Source: Planctomycetota bacterium | GTDB taxonomy: Bacteria > Planctomycetota > Phycisphaerae > Sedimentisphaerales > Anaerohalosphaeraceae | Reading direction: 5' to 3' | Assembly (NCBI GenBank): GCA_021160785.1 | Contig: JAGHBX010000378.1 | Location: forward strand, 1-6,702 | DNA length: 6,702 bases | Part shown: one piece after another, positions 1 to 5,677 of the stretch | Layout: every line of letters begins with the position of its first letter | Position numbering within the stretch: the first letter of the stretch is position 1 | Translations under genes and position numbers: made by a program | The notes under the pieces: generated by a model | Databases searched by the model: none | What the model saw: the letters and a program-made list of their open reading frames with translations, nothing else | What the model was told of the DNA's origin: nothing

Positions 1-323
1 ACGTTGTCGAAGTAGTTGAAGCTGAGCTTCTGGATGTGGCTGAAGAGGTCGGTTCGCATGTCGTACTCCATGCGGACGCCAAGGATGTGCCCCCACTTGA
101 CGCGGATGTAGGACAGGGACGCCGTAAGCGCGATCATGGCTAACATGACGATGAGGTATATCCAGACCGCCCGGGTGTCCTGGTTGGGCAGGTGGGTGTT
201 GAGTATTGTTCGTGCAAACGCCGGTATGAAAAGCTTGCAGACCGAACCTGCGATCGCGGCGAACATGGTCGGGACCAAAAGCCGCATGTGGGGGCGGTAA
301 TATTTTATGAATCTCTTGAGCAT
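1..323 (-). CDS. ABC exporter subunit (MsbA-type, fused membrane domain and ATPase), 5' part only
   Basis: Only the first 107 codons are inside the window, and the frame stays open to the edge. The protein begins MLKRFIKYYRPHMRLL. It has a first hydrophobic segment at about residues 14-36 and a second at about 53-74. These are followed by YIRVKWGHILGVRMEYDMR and then TDLFSHIQKLSFNYFDN (91-107). The R-x-D-L-F-x-H-x-Q-x-L-S-x-x-Y-F-D pattern is the hallmark of the first intracellular loop in type IV (MsbA/LmrA-like) exporters, which normally run to about 580-600 residues with a C-terminal nucleotide-binding domain. That domain is not visible here, so its presence is inferred. Known relatives move lipids, peptides or drugs; the substrate cannot be told. 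No Shine-Dalgarno precedes the ATG, but a promoter-like element ends 6 bases upstream, which suggests a leaderless mRNA. The gene lies 56 bases after the DUF4340 gene on the same strand and could also be co-transcribed with it. Confidence 0.88.
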   Translation of the reverse strand, partial: MLKRFIKYYRPHMRLLVPTMFAAIAGSVCKLFIPAFARTILNTHLPNQDTRAVWIYLIVMLAMIALTASLSYIRVKWGHILGVRMEYDMRTDLFSHIQKLSFNYFDN

Positions 324-329
324 AACAGG

Positions 330-358
330 ACTATATCAATTCGCAGGCAATAAAGCAA
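330..358 (-). promoter_or_regulatory. Predicted sigma-70-type promoter for the ABC exporter, leaderless geometry
   Basis: On the minus strand, TTGCTT (358-353) is separated by exactly 17 bases from TATAGT (335-330). The -10 box matches TATAAT at 5 of 6 positions and the -35 box matches TTGACA at 3 of 6. Only six bases (CCTGTT) lie between the -10 box and the ATG at 323. Transcription would therefore start at or next to the A of the start codon, which agrees with the absence of a ribosome binding site. The element lies in the 56-base gap after the DUF4340 gene. The same -10 hexamer occurs in the promoter proposed for the ABC operon. Sequence inspection only. Confidence 0.5.
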
Positions 359-379
359 GGTGCGGCGATGAGGCCTGTT

Positions 380-1528
380 CTATAGTTGATTGGGATCGGC
401 GGGCGGAGGAGTAATTACCGGCGCGGTGGTCGTCGGGGTTTCGGCGTCGGAGGGTTTTTCTTCGGGGGTGTCTTCGAGGAGGTCGTCGAGTTTCTTTTTC
501 AGGTTGTCCGCCTTAAAGGAGCTGATTTCGTAGACCCAGCCGGTGTGCCGGTTGCGGAACTTCTCTGCCGCTTCGATTGCGACGAGTTTGGCTTCCTTTT
601 CCTTGAGTTCTTCGTCGGATTCGGAGCCGTCACGTTTTACGGTTACGTTTTTATCGCCGGTGAATTCAGCGTCTGCCTCGATGAAGGTCTTGTTGTCCTT
701 GGCGGCGATCTGGAAGGTGTAGACGGTTGAATCGGCGAGCGTGCAGGTGTAGGTCGAATCGAATTTGAGATCTTCGACTTTTGTGGCCTTCTGGACATCG
801 ATAAACTGCAGGTCGGTCAGGACTGTGAACACCTGTTTGTAATCGCTGCCCTTGAACTGTTTGCCTTCGCCGATGCCGCCTTCAAGCAGGATATCTTCGC
901 TGTCGTCTTTCTTTGCCAGCGCGTAGCCGCCACCGGGGTACGTAACCTTCACACTCTTGATCTGGTCGGCTTCTGCGCTGGTGAGCCTTTTGTCGATGTA
1001 ATCCAGGCCGGACATTCTCGGCCAGGGCGAACCGTCGATGAGATAGACCTTGTCCTCGCCCACGAGGCGCACATAGACGCCCTGCTTTTCGGGGTCGGAC
1101 TCGGAGATGATTATGCCGCCGAAGCCTTCGATGGGTTTGGCGTCTTTGTTCAGGAACTTTACGATATAGCGTGCGTTGTCTTCGCTGACGCCAAGATCGG
1201 TGTGGTTTTTAGGATCGTCGGTAACCATGTCGACCGTCTTGATGTCAAGTATCTCGGCGACAAGACCGTTGATCTCGTTGACCAGGGCGGGATAGTTGTC
1301 CTTGTTGGTCACGACAAATTGGCCGTTCGCATCTTTGGTGATCTTCGTCTCTTCGTCTTTGGACTTGAGTATGACGGTGGCGATCCTGCCGGTGTCAAAG
1401 CCCTGGATCAGGTTGACATTCTTGTAGGAGAGCCCCGGCTTGCGAGTGCTCAACTGTGATGCGACGACAGCCAAAACAACCATTACAGCGGCGACAATAG
1501 CCAATATCGTAAGATTCTTATTGCTCAT
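380..1528 (-). CDS. DUF4340 domain-containing membrane-anchored protein of the Gld-like ABC cluster
   Basis: This 382-residue protein has a single N-terminal membrane segment (about residues 7-24, ILAIVAAVMVVLAVVAS) after a short positively charged start, so the rest probably lies outside the cytoplasm. The body shows the DUF4340 pattern: a charged beta-rich region (about 45-170) with GVYVRLVGEDKVYLID (150-165), then a second similar region up to about 300. The conserved-looking block HTGWVYEISSFKADNL is at 328-343, and a Pro/Thr/Glu-rich tail (352-382) is probably disordered. No catalytic motif is visible. The start is supported by GGAG placed 7 bases before the ATG. The gene follows the GldG-like gene after 30 bases and is the last member of the ATPase-permease-GldG-DUF4340 order. 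By family knowledge, DUF4340 proteins commonly accompany GldG-like proteins, but their function is unknown. A role as extracytoplasmic partner of the transporter is inference. Confidence 0.87.
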   Translation of the reverse strand: MSNKNLTILAIVAAVMVVLAVVASQLSTRKPGLSYKNVNLIQGFDTGRIATVILKSKDEETKITKDANGQFVVTNKDNYPALVNEINGLVAEILDIKTVDMVTDDPKNHTDLGVSEDNARYIVKFLNKDAKPIEGFGGIIISESDPEKQGVYVRLVGEDKVYLIDGSPWPRMSGLDYIDKRLTSAEADQIKSVKVTYPGGGYALAKKDDSEDILLEGGIGEGKQFKGSDYKQVFTVLTDLQFIDVQKATKVEDLKFDSTYTCTLADSTVYTFQIAAKDNKTFIEADAEFTGDKNVTVKRDGSESDEELKEKEAKLVAIEAAEKFRNRHTGWVYEISSFKADNLKKKLDDLLEDTPEEKPSDAETPTTTAPVITPPPADPNQL

Positions 1529-1558
1529 TATTGTACTCCGGGTTCGTTTCTCAGTTTA

Positions 1559-3538
1559 TCAGGAATCGCTGGCATGACTTATATAATGCCGTTTCATTAC
1601 GCTTCGCCGCACCCACAAGATGATCGCAATCAGCAGGATGATCGCCGGGCCCGGCAGCGTGCAGAGGTTTCGCAGGTTGGCGCCGAGCTTTTCGATGCGG
1701 CGAACTTTTTTCATTTTCACCTGGCGAAGCTTCTTCTGCAAATCGCGGATCGTGGATTCCACTTCCATCTTCTTGTTGAGTATTGCGGTTTCGATAATCG
1801 CGCCTTCTTTGCCCCTGGCCTTGGAGAGAATATCGGTAAGTTCCTTCTGGAAGCTGGCGATCTGGGCATTGATATTGGCTTCCTCCGCGGCGGTGGCTTC
1901 CTCCGCCTGGAGCTCGATGGCGTCGACGACCTTGAACGGACGCTTGAAGTTGCCGCGTGATCTTATCGAAAACAGGTTGCTCGATCCGGTCAGATCCTCG
2001 ATGGCGTTGAGCATGAGGGCGGCGTTGTCTTCAACCACTGTGATCCCGAAAAACGTTTTTTGATAGGCGACCATATCGCTGATGAAGTCCACATCGGCAA
2101 AGACGATGACATCGCAATCGTCGGCGGCTTCGGTAAGACCGGTCAGAGTTTTGGTCTTTTTCTCTTTTTCATCGCCGGCGGCGGGCGGCTCGGCGGCGGA
2201 TTCATCCGGAACCTCGACGCCGTCGGGGAAGCTCGATTTGAACTTGCCCGTGATGCGGTACGCCATGACGACGGGTTTGGTCCCCTCGGTGAACTTCTCT
2301 CTCAGTTTCGCATAGTCCGGACTCATCAGTTCGTAGGGGCTCGATACGTTCCACGTATTGCCGCGATCGGTTGTCATCAGGAGCGGGGTATACGCCAGGC
2401 CGCTGTCGGCGGCGCCGGCGGTCTTCTTCAAGACGCCGGGGAACATCACATTGACCTTGTTGAGTTCGGCGGTCATTGCAAGTTCGGTGTTGAAGGATTT
2501 GAAGTTCCGGTCGAGGGTCAAAATGGCGATGATTTTGCCGGGCCTTTCATTGGGACGCGACGATCCTGTCACGGCAAGAGCCAGATCGCTTGCAAAGGTA
2601 TTTGCCGGCATCTCCAGGCCCCATGTGTTCAGGAGCTTGTCGAGGCTCGAGCTCGACGACGGCATCTGTCCGCCCCGCATCATCATCTGCATCTGCATGG
2701 GGTCGGGCTGGTCGATAACAGCGTGCGGATCGACGCAGATGATCGCCCGGCCGCCCTTGAGGATGTACTGATCGATCGCAAACTGCGTCTTTTCGGGCAG
2801 GTCTTTGGGGTGGATCACCAGCAGGATATCGGTGTCCTTGATTTCTTCGACTTCGGTATCGATCTGATTAACCTGGTAGGTCTGCTGCAGATGCCGCACG
2901 ATGCCCCATGTGGGCTTGGGCTGCTTGCCCTGGGCCTGCATCATCTGCGCCATGTAGCCGGTGTCGCCCATCATAGACAGGGAGCTGATGATGCCGATCC
3001 GCCTCTTTTCGCGGGTGACGGCGGTGTCGATCAGGTAGCTGATGTCATACTCGACGAACTTTTCCCTGTCAGGCGAGAAGAAGTCAATCTTCTTTTCAAC
3101 GCCAAACGGTGTCTCGAGCACCATACCGAAGAAGAAGTTCTTCTCTCCGGGCAGGGAAAACCTCTTGAGCCCGTGGCGTATCGCATCGACCTCGTCGTCG
3201 GAGAACGACTCGGGATCGATGACATCGAGAATGACATTGCCTTTGGCGGCGGTAACATATTCGTCCAGAAGCGCCTTTACGAAGACATAGTATTCATTGA
3301 AGTAACGTATCTGGTCGGGACCTTTCATGGCGGCGGTCTTGGAGTAATAGAGCTTTAGCTTTATCGGTTGATTGAGTCCGTCCAGGACGGCTTTTGTGCC
3401 GTCCGAAAGCGTGTACAGACCCTGGTCGGTGATGTCGGCCCGCATGGACTTGCCGATGTTCTGACAAATGCTTATCGCAGAGACCGTAATGACCGCAATG
3501 AGTGCGATTGCTGTTATTGCACGTATTAGTCTGTTCAT
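1559..3538 (-). CDS. GldG-family ABC transporter auxiliary protein
   Basis: This 659-residue protein has an N-terminal membrane segment at about residues 8-25 (TAIALIAVITVSAISIC) and a second at about 630-642 (PAIILLIAIILWV), followed by a basic tail. The large middle part would be extracytoplasmic. After the first helix, ADITDQGLYTLSDGTKAVLDGL (34-55) and KLKLYYSK (60-67) match the usual start of GldG-like ABC-associated proteins. DTDILLVIHPKDLPEKTQFAID (235-256) and GGRAIICVDPH (262-272) form the typical central Rossmann-like part. Residues about 541-618 are rich in Glu, Lys and Ala and probably form a coiled coil leading into the last helix. Two stretches are strikingly Met/Gln-rich (189-204 and 281-292), and a run of five Ser follows at 294-298. 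The ATG shares one base with the permease stop codon (TGATG) and has AAGGAAGG 7 bases upstream, so translation is probably coupled. In Bacteroidota, GldG works with GldA and GldF in gliding; here the role is unknown. Confidence 0.9.
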   Translation of the reverse strand: MNRLIRAITAIALIAVITVSAISICQNIGKSMRADITDQGLYTLSDGTKAVLDGLNQPIKLKLYYSKTAAMKGPDQIRYFNEYYVFVKALLDEYVTAAKGNVILDVIDPESFSDDEVDAIRHGLKRFSLPGEKNFFFGMVLETPFGVEKKIDFFSPDREKFVEYDISYLIDTAVTREKRRIGIISSLSMMGDTGYMAQMMQAQGKQPKPTWGIVRHLQQTYQVNQIDTEVEEIKDTDILLVIHPKDLPEKTQFAIDQYILKGGRAIICVDPHAVIDQPDPMQMQMMMRGGQMPSSSSSLDKLLNTWGLEMPANTFASDLALAVTGSSRPNERPGKIIAILTLDRNFKSFNTELAMTAELNKVNVMFPGVLKKTAGAADSGLAYTPLLMTTDRGNTWNVSSPYELMSPDYAKLREKFTEGTKPVVMAYRITGKFKSSFPDGVEVPDESAAEPPAAGDEKEKKTKTLTGLTEAADDCDVIVFADVDFISDMVAYQKTFFGITVVEDNAALMLNAIEDLTGSSNLFSIRSRGNFKRPFKVVDAIELQAEEATAAEEANINAQIASFQKELTDILSKARGKEGAIIETAILNKKMEVESTIRDLQKKLRQVKMKKVRRIEKLGANLRNLCTLPGPAIILLIAIILWVRRSVMKRHYISHASDS

Positions 3539-4269
3539 CAGCTTGCCTTCCTTTCATTAAGGATAATGCTGCAGGCGATTGTCCAGCCAACAATCAGGAT
3601 TACGAAATAAGCGATGTCCTTGAACTCGATGACGCCCTTGAGTATCGAGTCGAAGTGCGTTTGAAAGCTGAGGCTCTCGACGACTCTGAGCATTCCCGCC
3701 GGAAGCGTGCCGGCGAGGTAGTTGAGCGTGGTGGGCAACCCGGCGAACATCAATATAAAACAAGCCACGACGGCAAGAATTACGCTGATCACCTGGTTCT
3801 TCGACAGTGCCGAGAAAAACGAGCCGATAGCCAGGAAGCCCCCTGCCATAAGCAGGCTGCCGACATACCCTGTGATGATAAGGCCGATATCCGGATCGCC
3901 GAGATAGCAGACGGTTAGCGGCACAGGAAACGTCAGCAACAGTCCGATTGCCAGAAACGTCCACGCAGCCAGGAACTTGCCGATTACCGCCTGGGAGACT
4001 GTAATGGGCAGTGTAAAGAGAAGCTCAATAGAGCCGCTCTTTCGCTCTTCAGCCCAAAGCCGCATCCCTACCGCCGGCGCCATAAAGGCAAAAAGCAAGG
4101 GCAGGTTCTTGAAGAATATGCTCATGTCCGCCTGACGCATTTGATAGAAGCCCTTCTGGAAAGTCATGTATCCCGCCGCGAAAAGGAAGATCACGAGGAA
4201 CACATACGCAACGGGCGTTGCGAAGTATCCTTTCAGTTCTCTTTTGAATACCGCTCGAAAGCCATTCAT
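3538..4269 (-). CDS. ABC-2 type transporter permease, GldF-like
   Basis: This 243-residue integral membrane protein has about six hydrophobic segments (roughly residues 19-36, 55-71, 98-118, 130-152, 160-177 and 217-236). The cytoplasmic block WAEERKSGSIELLFTLPI (72-89) is the family signature of ABC-2 permeases of the GldF/NosY kind. It probably forms the coupling helix that contacts the ATPase. FQTHFDSILKGVIEFKDI (202-219), before the last helix, is also typical. The length fits the family (about 240 residues). The start has AGGAG 9 bases upstream, separated from the ATG by an A-rich spacer. The gene lies 58 bases after the ATPase gene and overlaps the GldG-like gene by one base. With the ATPase it should form the transporter core in the cytoplasmic membrane. 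The substrate cannot be read from the sequence. Confidence 0.9.
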   Translation of the reverse strand: MNGFRAVFKRELKGYFATPVAYVFLVIFLFAAGYMTFQKGFYQMRQADMSIFFKNLPLLFAFMAPAVGMRLWAEERKSGSIELLFTLPITVSQAVIGKFLAAWTFLAIGLLLTFPVPLTVCYLGDPDIGLIITGYVGSLLMAGGFLAIGSFFSALSKNQVISVILAVVACFILMFAGLPTTLNYLAGTLPAGMLRVVESLSFQTHFDSILKGVIEFKDIAYFVILIVGWTIACSIILNERKAS

Positions 4270-4327
4270 ATTTTTTTACTCCTGCAATTACTACGGAATT
4301 TCAATTCACCGTCATTCTGGAATAAGG

Positions 4328-5050
4328 TCAGGCACTCTTCTTGGCTGCGGTGATCTTTCGGAAGACCTCATCGAGAGTGCAATTGTGTTCTTTTTTCAGA
4401 TCGTCGGGGGTCGAATCGACGAGTATCTTTCCCCTTGCGATGATGATCGCCCTGTTGCAGACGAGTTCGACCTCCTCGAGGATGTGCGTCGAGATGATTA
4501 TGCATTTGTCCTTGGCCATTTCATTGATGAGTAGTCGTACGTCGTGCTTCTGATTGGGGTCGAGACCGTCTGTCGGCTCGTCGAGGATGAGGACCTGCGG
4601 GTCGTGAATGAGCGCCTGGGCGAGTCCGACACGCCTGCGATAACCCTTTGAAAGTGTATCAATCGTCTGGTGATAGACCGAGTCGACCGAGCACAGCGGC
4701 ACGATGCGGTCCAGTACTTTGTTGCGGGCCTGCCCCCTGATCTGTCGTGCATCGCAGACGAAGTTGAGGAATCCTCCGACCGTCATTTCATTGTAGGCAG
4801 GCGCGTTCTCGGCAAGGTAGCCGACGGACTTGCGGACGGCGATGGGGTCTTTGAGAATATCGTGGCCGCAAACCGTTGCCGTGCCGCTGTCTGGCGGGAG
4901 AAAACAGGCTAACATCTTCATTGCCGTGCTCTTGCCGGCGCCATTGGGGCCCAAAAAGCCCAACACATCGCCCTGGGCCACTTCGAAAGACACGTCGTCA
5001 ACCGCCACGATAGGCCCGAATGTACGTCTTAACTGTTTGACACTTATCAT
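4328..5050 (-). CDS. ABC transporter ATP-binding protein, GldA-like
   Basis: This 240-residue ABC ATPase is complete: Walker A GPNGAGKST (34-42), Q-loop region GYLAENAPAY (77-86, with Glu81 where many ABC ATPases have Gln, as is common in this subfamily), signature LSKGYRRRVGLAQAL (133-147), Walker B plus catalytic Glu VLILDEPTDGLDP (153-165) and H-loop STH (187-189). It should hydrolyse ATP in the cytoplasm to drive the permease encoded next. The frame is open upstream to a TTG at 5062, and another ATG lies at 5056. I chose the ATG at 5050 because GGAG (5060-5057) then sits 6 bases before it, and because the protein starts MISVKQLRRTFG as relatives do. It is the first gene of the operon, about 60-70 bases downstream of the proposed promoter. 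The GldA resemblance comes from the motif pattern and from the GldF- and GldG-like genes that follow. Confidence 0.93.
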   Translation of the reverse strand: MISVKQLRRTFGPIVAVDDVSFEVAQGDVLGFLGPNGAGKSTAMKMLACFLPPDSGTATVCGHDILKDPIAVRKSVGYLAENAPAYNEMTVGGFLNFVCDARQIRGQARNKVLDRIVPLCSVDSVYHQTIDTLSKGYRRRVGLAQALIHDPQVLILDEPTDGLDPNQKHDVRLLINEMAKDKCIIISTHILEEVELVCNRAIIIARGKILVDSTPDDLKKEHNCTLDEVFRKITAAKKSA

Positions 5051-5056
5051 AATCAT

Positions 5057-5060
5057 CTCC
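5057..5060 (-). promoter_or_regulatory. Ribosome binding site deciding the ATPase start
   Basis: GGAG on the minus strand is followed by six bases and the ATG at 5050. The alternative ATG at 5056 directly abuts it, and the TTG at 5062 would overlap it. The spacing therefore favours 5050. Confidence 0.7.
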
Positions 5061-5117
5061 AAAAAGCGAGGCTGGACCTTACCGGCATGACGCAGCCATA
5101 ACGGTGATTTAAGCCGT

Positions 5118-5146
5118 ACTATACGCCAAATTCAACTAAATGTTCA
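5118..5146 (-). promoter_or_regulatory. Predicted main promoter of the ABC operon
   Basis: On the minus strand, TGAACA (5146-5141, 4 of 6 to TTGACA) lies 17 bases before TATAGT (5123-5118, 5 of 6 to TATAAT). An A/T-rich stretch just upstream (about 5147-5160) could act as an UP element. Transcription would start near 5111, giving a leader of about 60 bases before the ATPase ATG at 5050. There is no gene between this site and the operon. Confidence 0.55.
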
Positions 5147-5148
5147 CA

Positions 5149-5177
5149 ATTTTTAATGATTCCAGCCCGGATGTCAA
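5149..5177 (-). promoter_or_regulatory. Possible second, upstream promoter of the ABC operon
   Basis: A perfect TTGACA (5177-5172, minus strand) is followed after 17 bases by AAAAAT (5154-5149), which matches TATAAT at 4 of 6 positions. It could form a tandem pair with the promoter just downstream. The weak -10 box keeps this tentative. Confidence 0.3.
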
Positions 5178-5222
5178 CCCCAACGAACACAAGATTTATC
5201 TCACACGCTGCCGGCGACCTGC

Positions 5223-5245
5223 AAAAACCAAAACCCGAAGTTCGG
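5223..5245 (-). terminator. Weak intrinsic terminator candidate after tRNA-Gln
   Basis: On the minus strand, CCGAACTTCGG can fold as a 4-bp stem with a 3-base loop and is followed by GTTTTGGTTTTT. It lies 35 bases past the 3' end of the tRNA and before the ABC operon promoter, so it is in the right place to end the tRNA transcript. The stem is short, so this is tentative. Confidence 0.3.
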
Positions 5246-5279
5246 TGTAAATACCTATTATTTAAGAGTTTAGAGCAAA

Positions 5280-5350
5280 CTGGGGAACAAGGATTCGAAC
5301 CTTGACTAAATGATTCAGAGTCATTCGTGCTACCGTTACACTATTCCCCA
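5280..5350 (-). tRNA. tRNA-Gln (anticodon CTG)
   Basis: A 71-base tRNA folds fully. The acceptor stem is TGGGGAA pairing with TTCCCCA (all 7 pairs, with the U1-A72 pair usual for glutamine tRNA). The D arm is GTGTAACGGTAGCAC. The anticodon stem AATGA/TCATT encloses loop CTCTGAA, giving anticodon CTG for CAG codons. The variable loop TAGT has four bases, and the T arm is CAAGG-TTCGAAT-CCTTG. The discriminator base is G (position 5280), as expected for tRNA-Gln. The CCA end is not encoded, because the next bases are TTT, so it must be added by CCA nucleotidyltransferase. A 6-bp hairpin lies just upstream (5365-5380). No clear promoter was found close by; the only perfect TATAAT upstream is at 5554-5549, with a poor -35 match. 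Confidence 0.97.
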
Positions 5351-5592
5351 ACAAACCTTCTAAGTCGGCGGTATCGCCGAATTCCTTTAGTTTCGCCGCT
5401 ATATTCCACTGAGAATCGGGTAAAACTACCTGATTATCGCCGCCGTGTCCAGCACAAACCGTAAGAATTGGCGTTTTTACGGCCTTGCCGGGGACAATTA
5501 CCCAGGCAAGTCCGATAATTTCCGAACAAGCCCGGGCTGCTCCCTGTAATTATAGTAGTGATATTGAGGAAGTGGTGTTTAATACCACATGC

Positions 5593-5636
5593 GCCCTCAG
5601 CCGGTAATTTTTGACTTGCGGCTGAGGGCTTTTTTT
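5593..5636 (+). terminator. Strong intrinsic terminator on the plus strand
   Basis: GCCCTCAGCCG (5593-5603) pairs perfectly with CGGCTGAGGGC (5619-5629), giving an 11-bp GC-rich stem with a 15-base loop, followed at once by seven T (5630-5636). On the minus strand the same hairpin has no T-run after it, so it points at plus-strand transcription. No plus-strand gene lies upstream. It may still stop some minus-strand transcription from the epimerase gene, which ends 42 bases away. Confidence 0.8.
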
Positions 5637-5642
5637 ACCGGC
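5600..5642. repeat. Inverted repeat overlapping and competing with the terminator stem
   Basis: GCCGGTAA (5600-5607) is the perfect reverse complement of TTACCGGC (5635-5642). The left arm shares four bases (5600-5603) with the 5' arm of the terminator, and the right arm shares two T with the T-run. The two structures cannot form fully at once. This could be chance or an alternative fold. Confidence 0.45.
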
Positions 5643-5677
5643 GCAACTGAGCCGAGGCTTTTCGTAATCATGCCTTG

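Larger units (their letters stand above)
5351..5677. other. Gene-free, hairpin-rich intergenic stretch between the epimerase gene and tRNA-Gln
   Basis: No coding region is supported in these 327 bases. Several inverted repeats follow one another: TCGGCG/CGCCGA (5365-5370 with 5375-5380); GGTA/TACC (5419-5422 with 5427-5430); CCGTAA/TTACGG (5459-5464 with 5477-5482); CTTGCC-G-GGG with CCC-A-GGCAAG (5484-5493 with 5501-5510, nine pairs and one G-A mismatch); GTGGT/ACCAC (5572-5576 with 5584-5588); then the plus-strand terminator. A perfect minus-strand TATAAT sits at 5554-5549, overlapping a plus-strand TATAGT at 5551-5556. Neither has a convincing -35 box. The region could encode a small structured RNA on the plus strand ending at the terminator, or a long tRNA leader on the minus strand. 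Neither is established. Confidence 0.5.

Noticed and set aside
324..379. AACAGG and CCTGTT at the two ends of the gap between the DUF4340 gene and the exporter
   Set aside because: Only six bases match across a gap of over 40 bases. One copy lies between the promoter and the ATG, but there is no further symmetry, so chance is likely.
415..424. TTACCGGCGC also found at 5635-5644, with TTACCGGC again near 5089
   Set aside because: One copy is inside a coding region, there is no flanking similarity, and the spacing shows no pattern. It is probably chance in a GC-rich sequence.
2060..3358. A 432-codon open frame on the plus strand, opposite the GldG-like gene
   Set aside because: It lies wholly inside the GldG-like gene in antisense. 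Its product is rich in His, Gly and Asp-Asp runs and shows no family motif. The minus-strand gene has clear domains and a ribosome binding site.
4807..4821. Glu81 instead of Gln in the Q-loop of the ATPase
   Set aside because: Glu after GYL-x is common in this ABC-2/GldA type subfamily, so it does not point to loss of function.
5051..5062. Upstream TTG (5062) and ATG (5056) starts for the ATPase
   Set aside because: Both overlap or abut the GGAG that best serves the ATG at 5050, and they add residues not expected in the family.
5490..5545. Minus-strand GGGAGCAGCCCGGGC resembling part of the SRP RNA apical loop
   Set aside because: The diagnostic CGGAAG tetraloop context is missing just before GGAGCAGCC, and no long SRP-like helix can be drawn around it.
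5549..5554. Perfect minus-strand TATAAT as the promoter of tRNA-Gln
   Set aside because: At 16-18 base spacing the -35 hexamers are ACCACT, CACCAC or ACACCA, all poor matches, and the leader would be nearly 190 bases long. It is kept only as a note in the intergenic entry.
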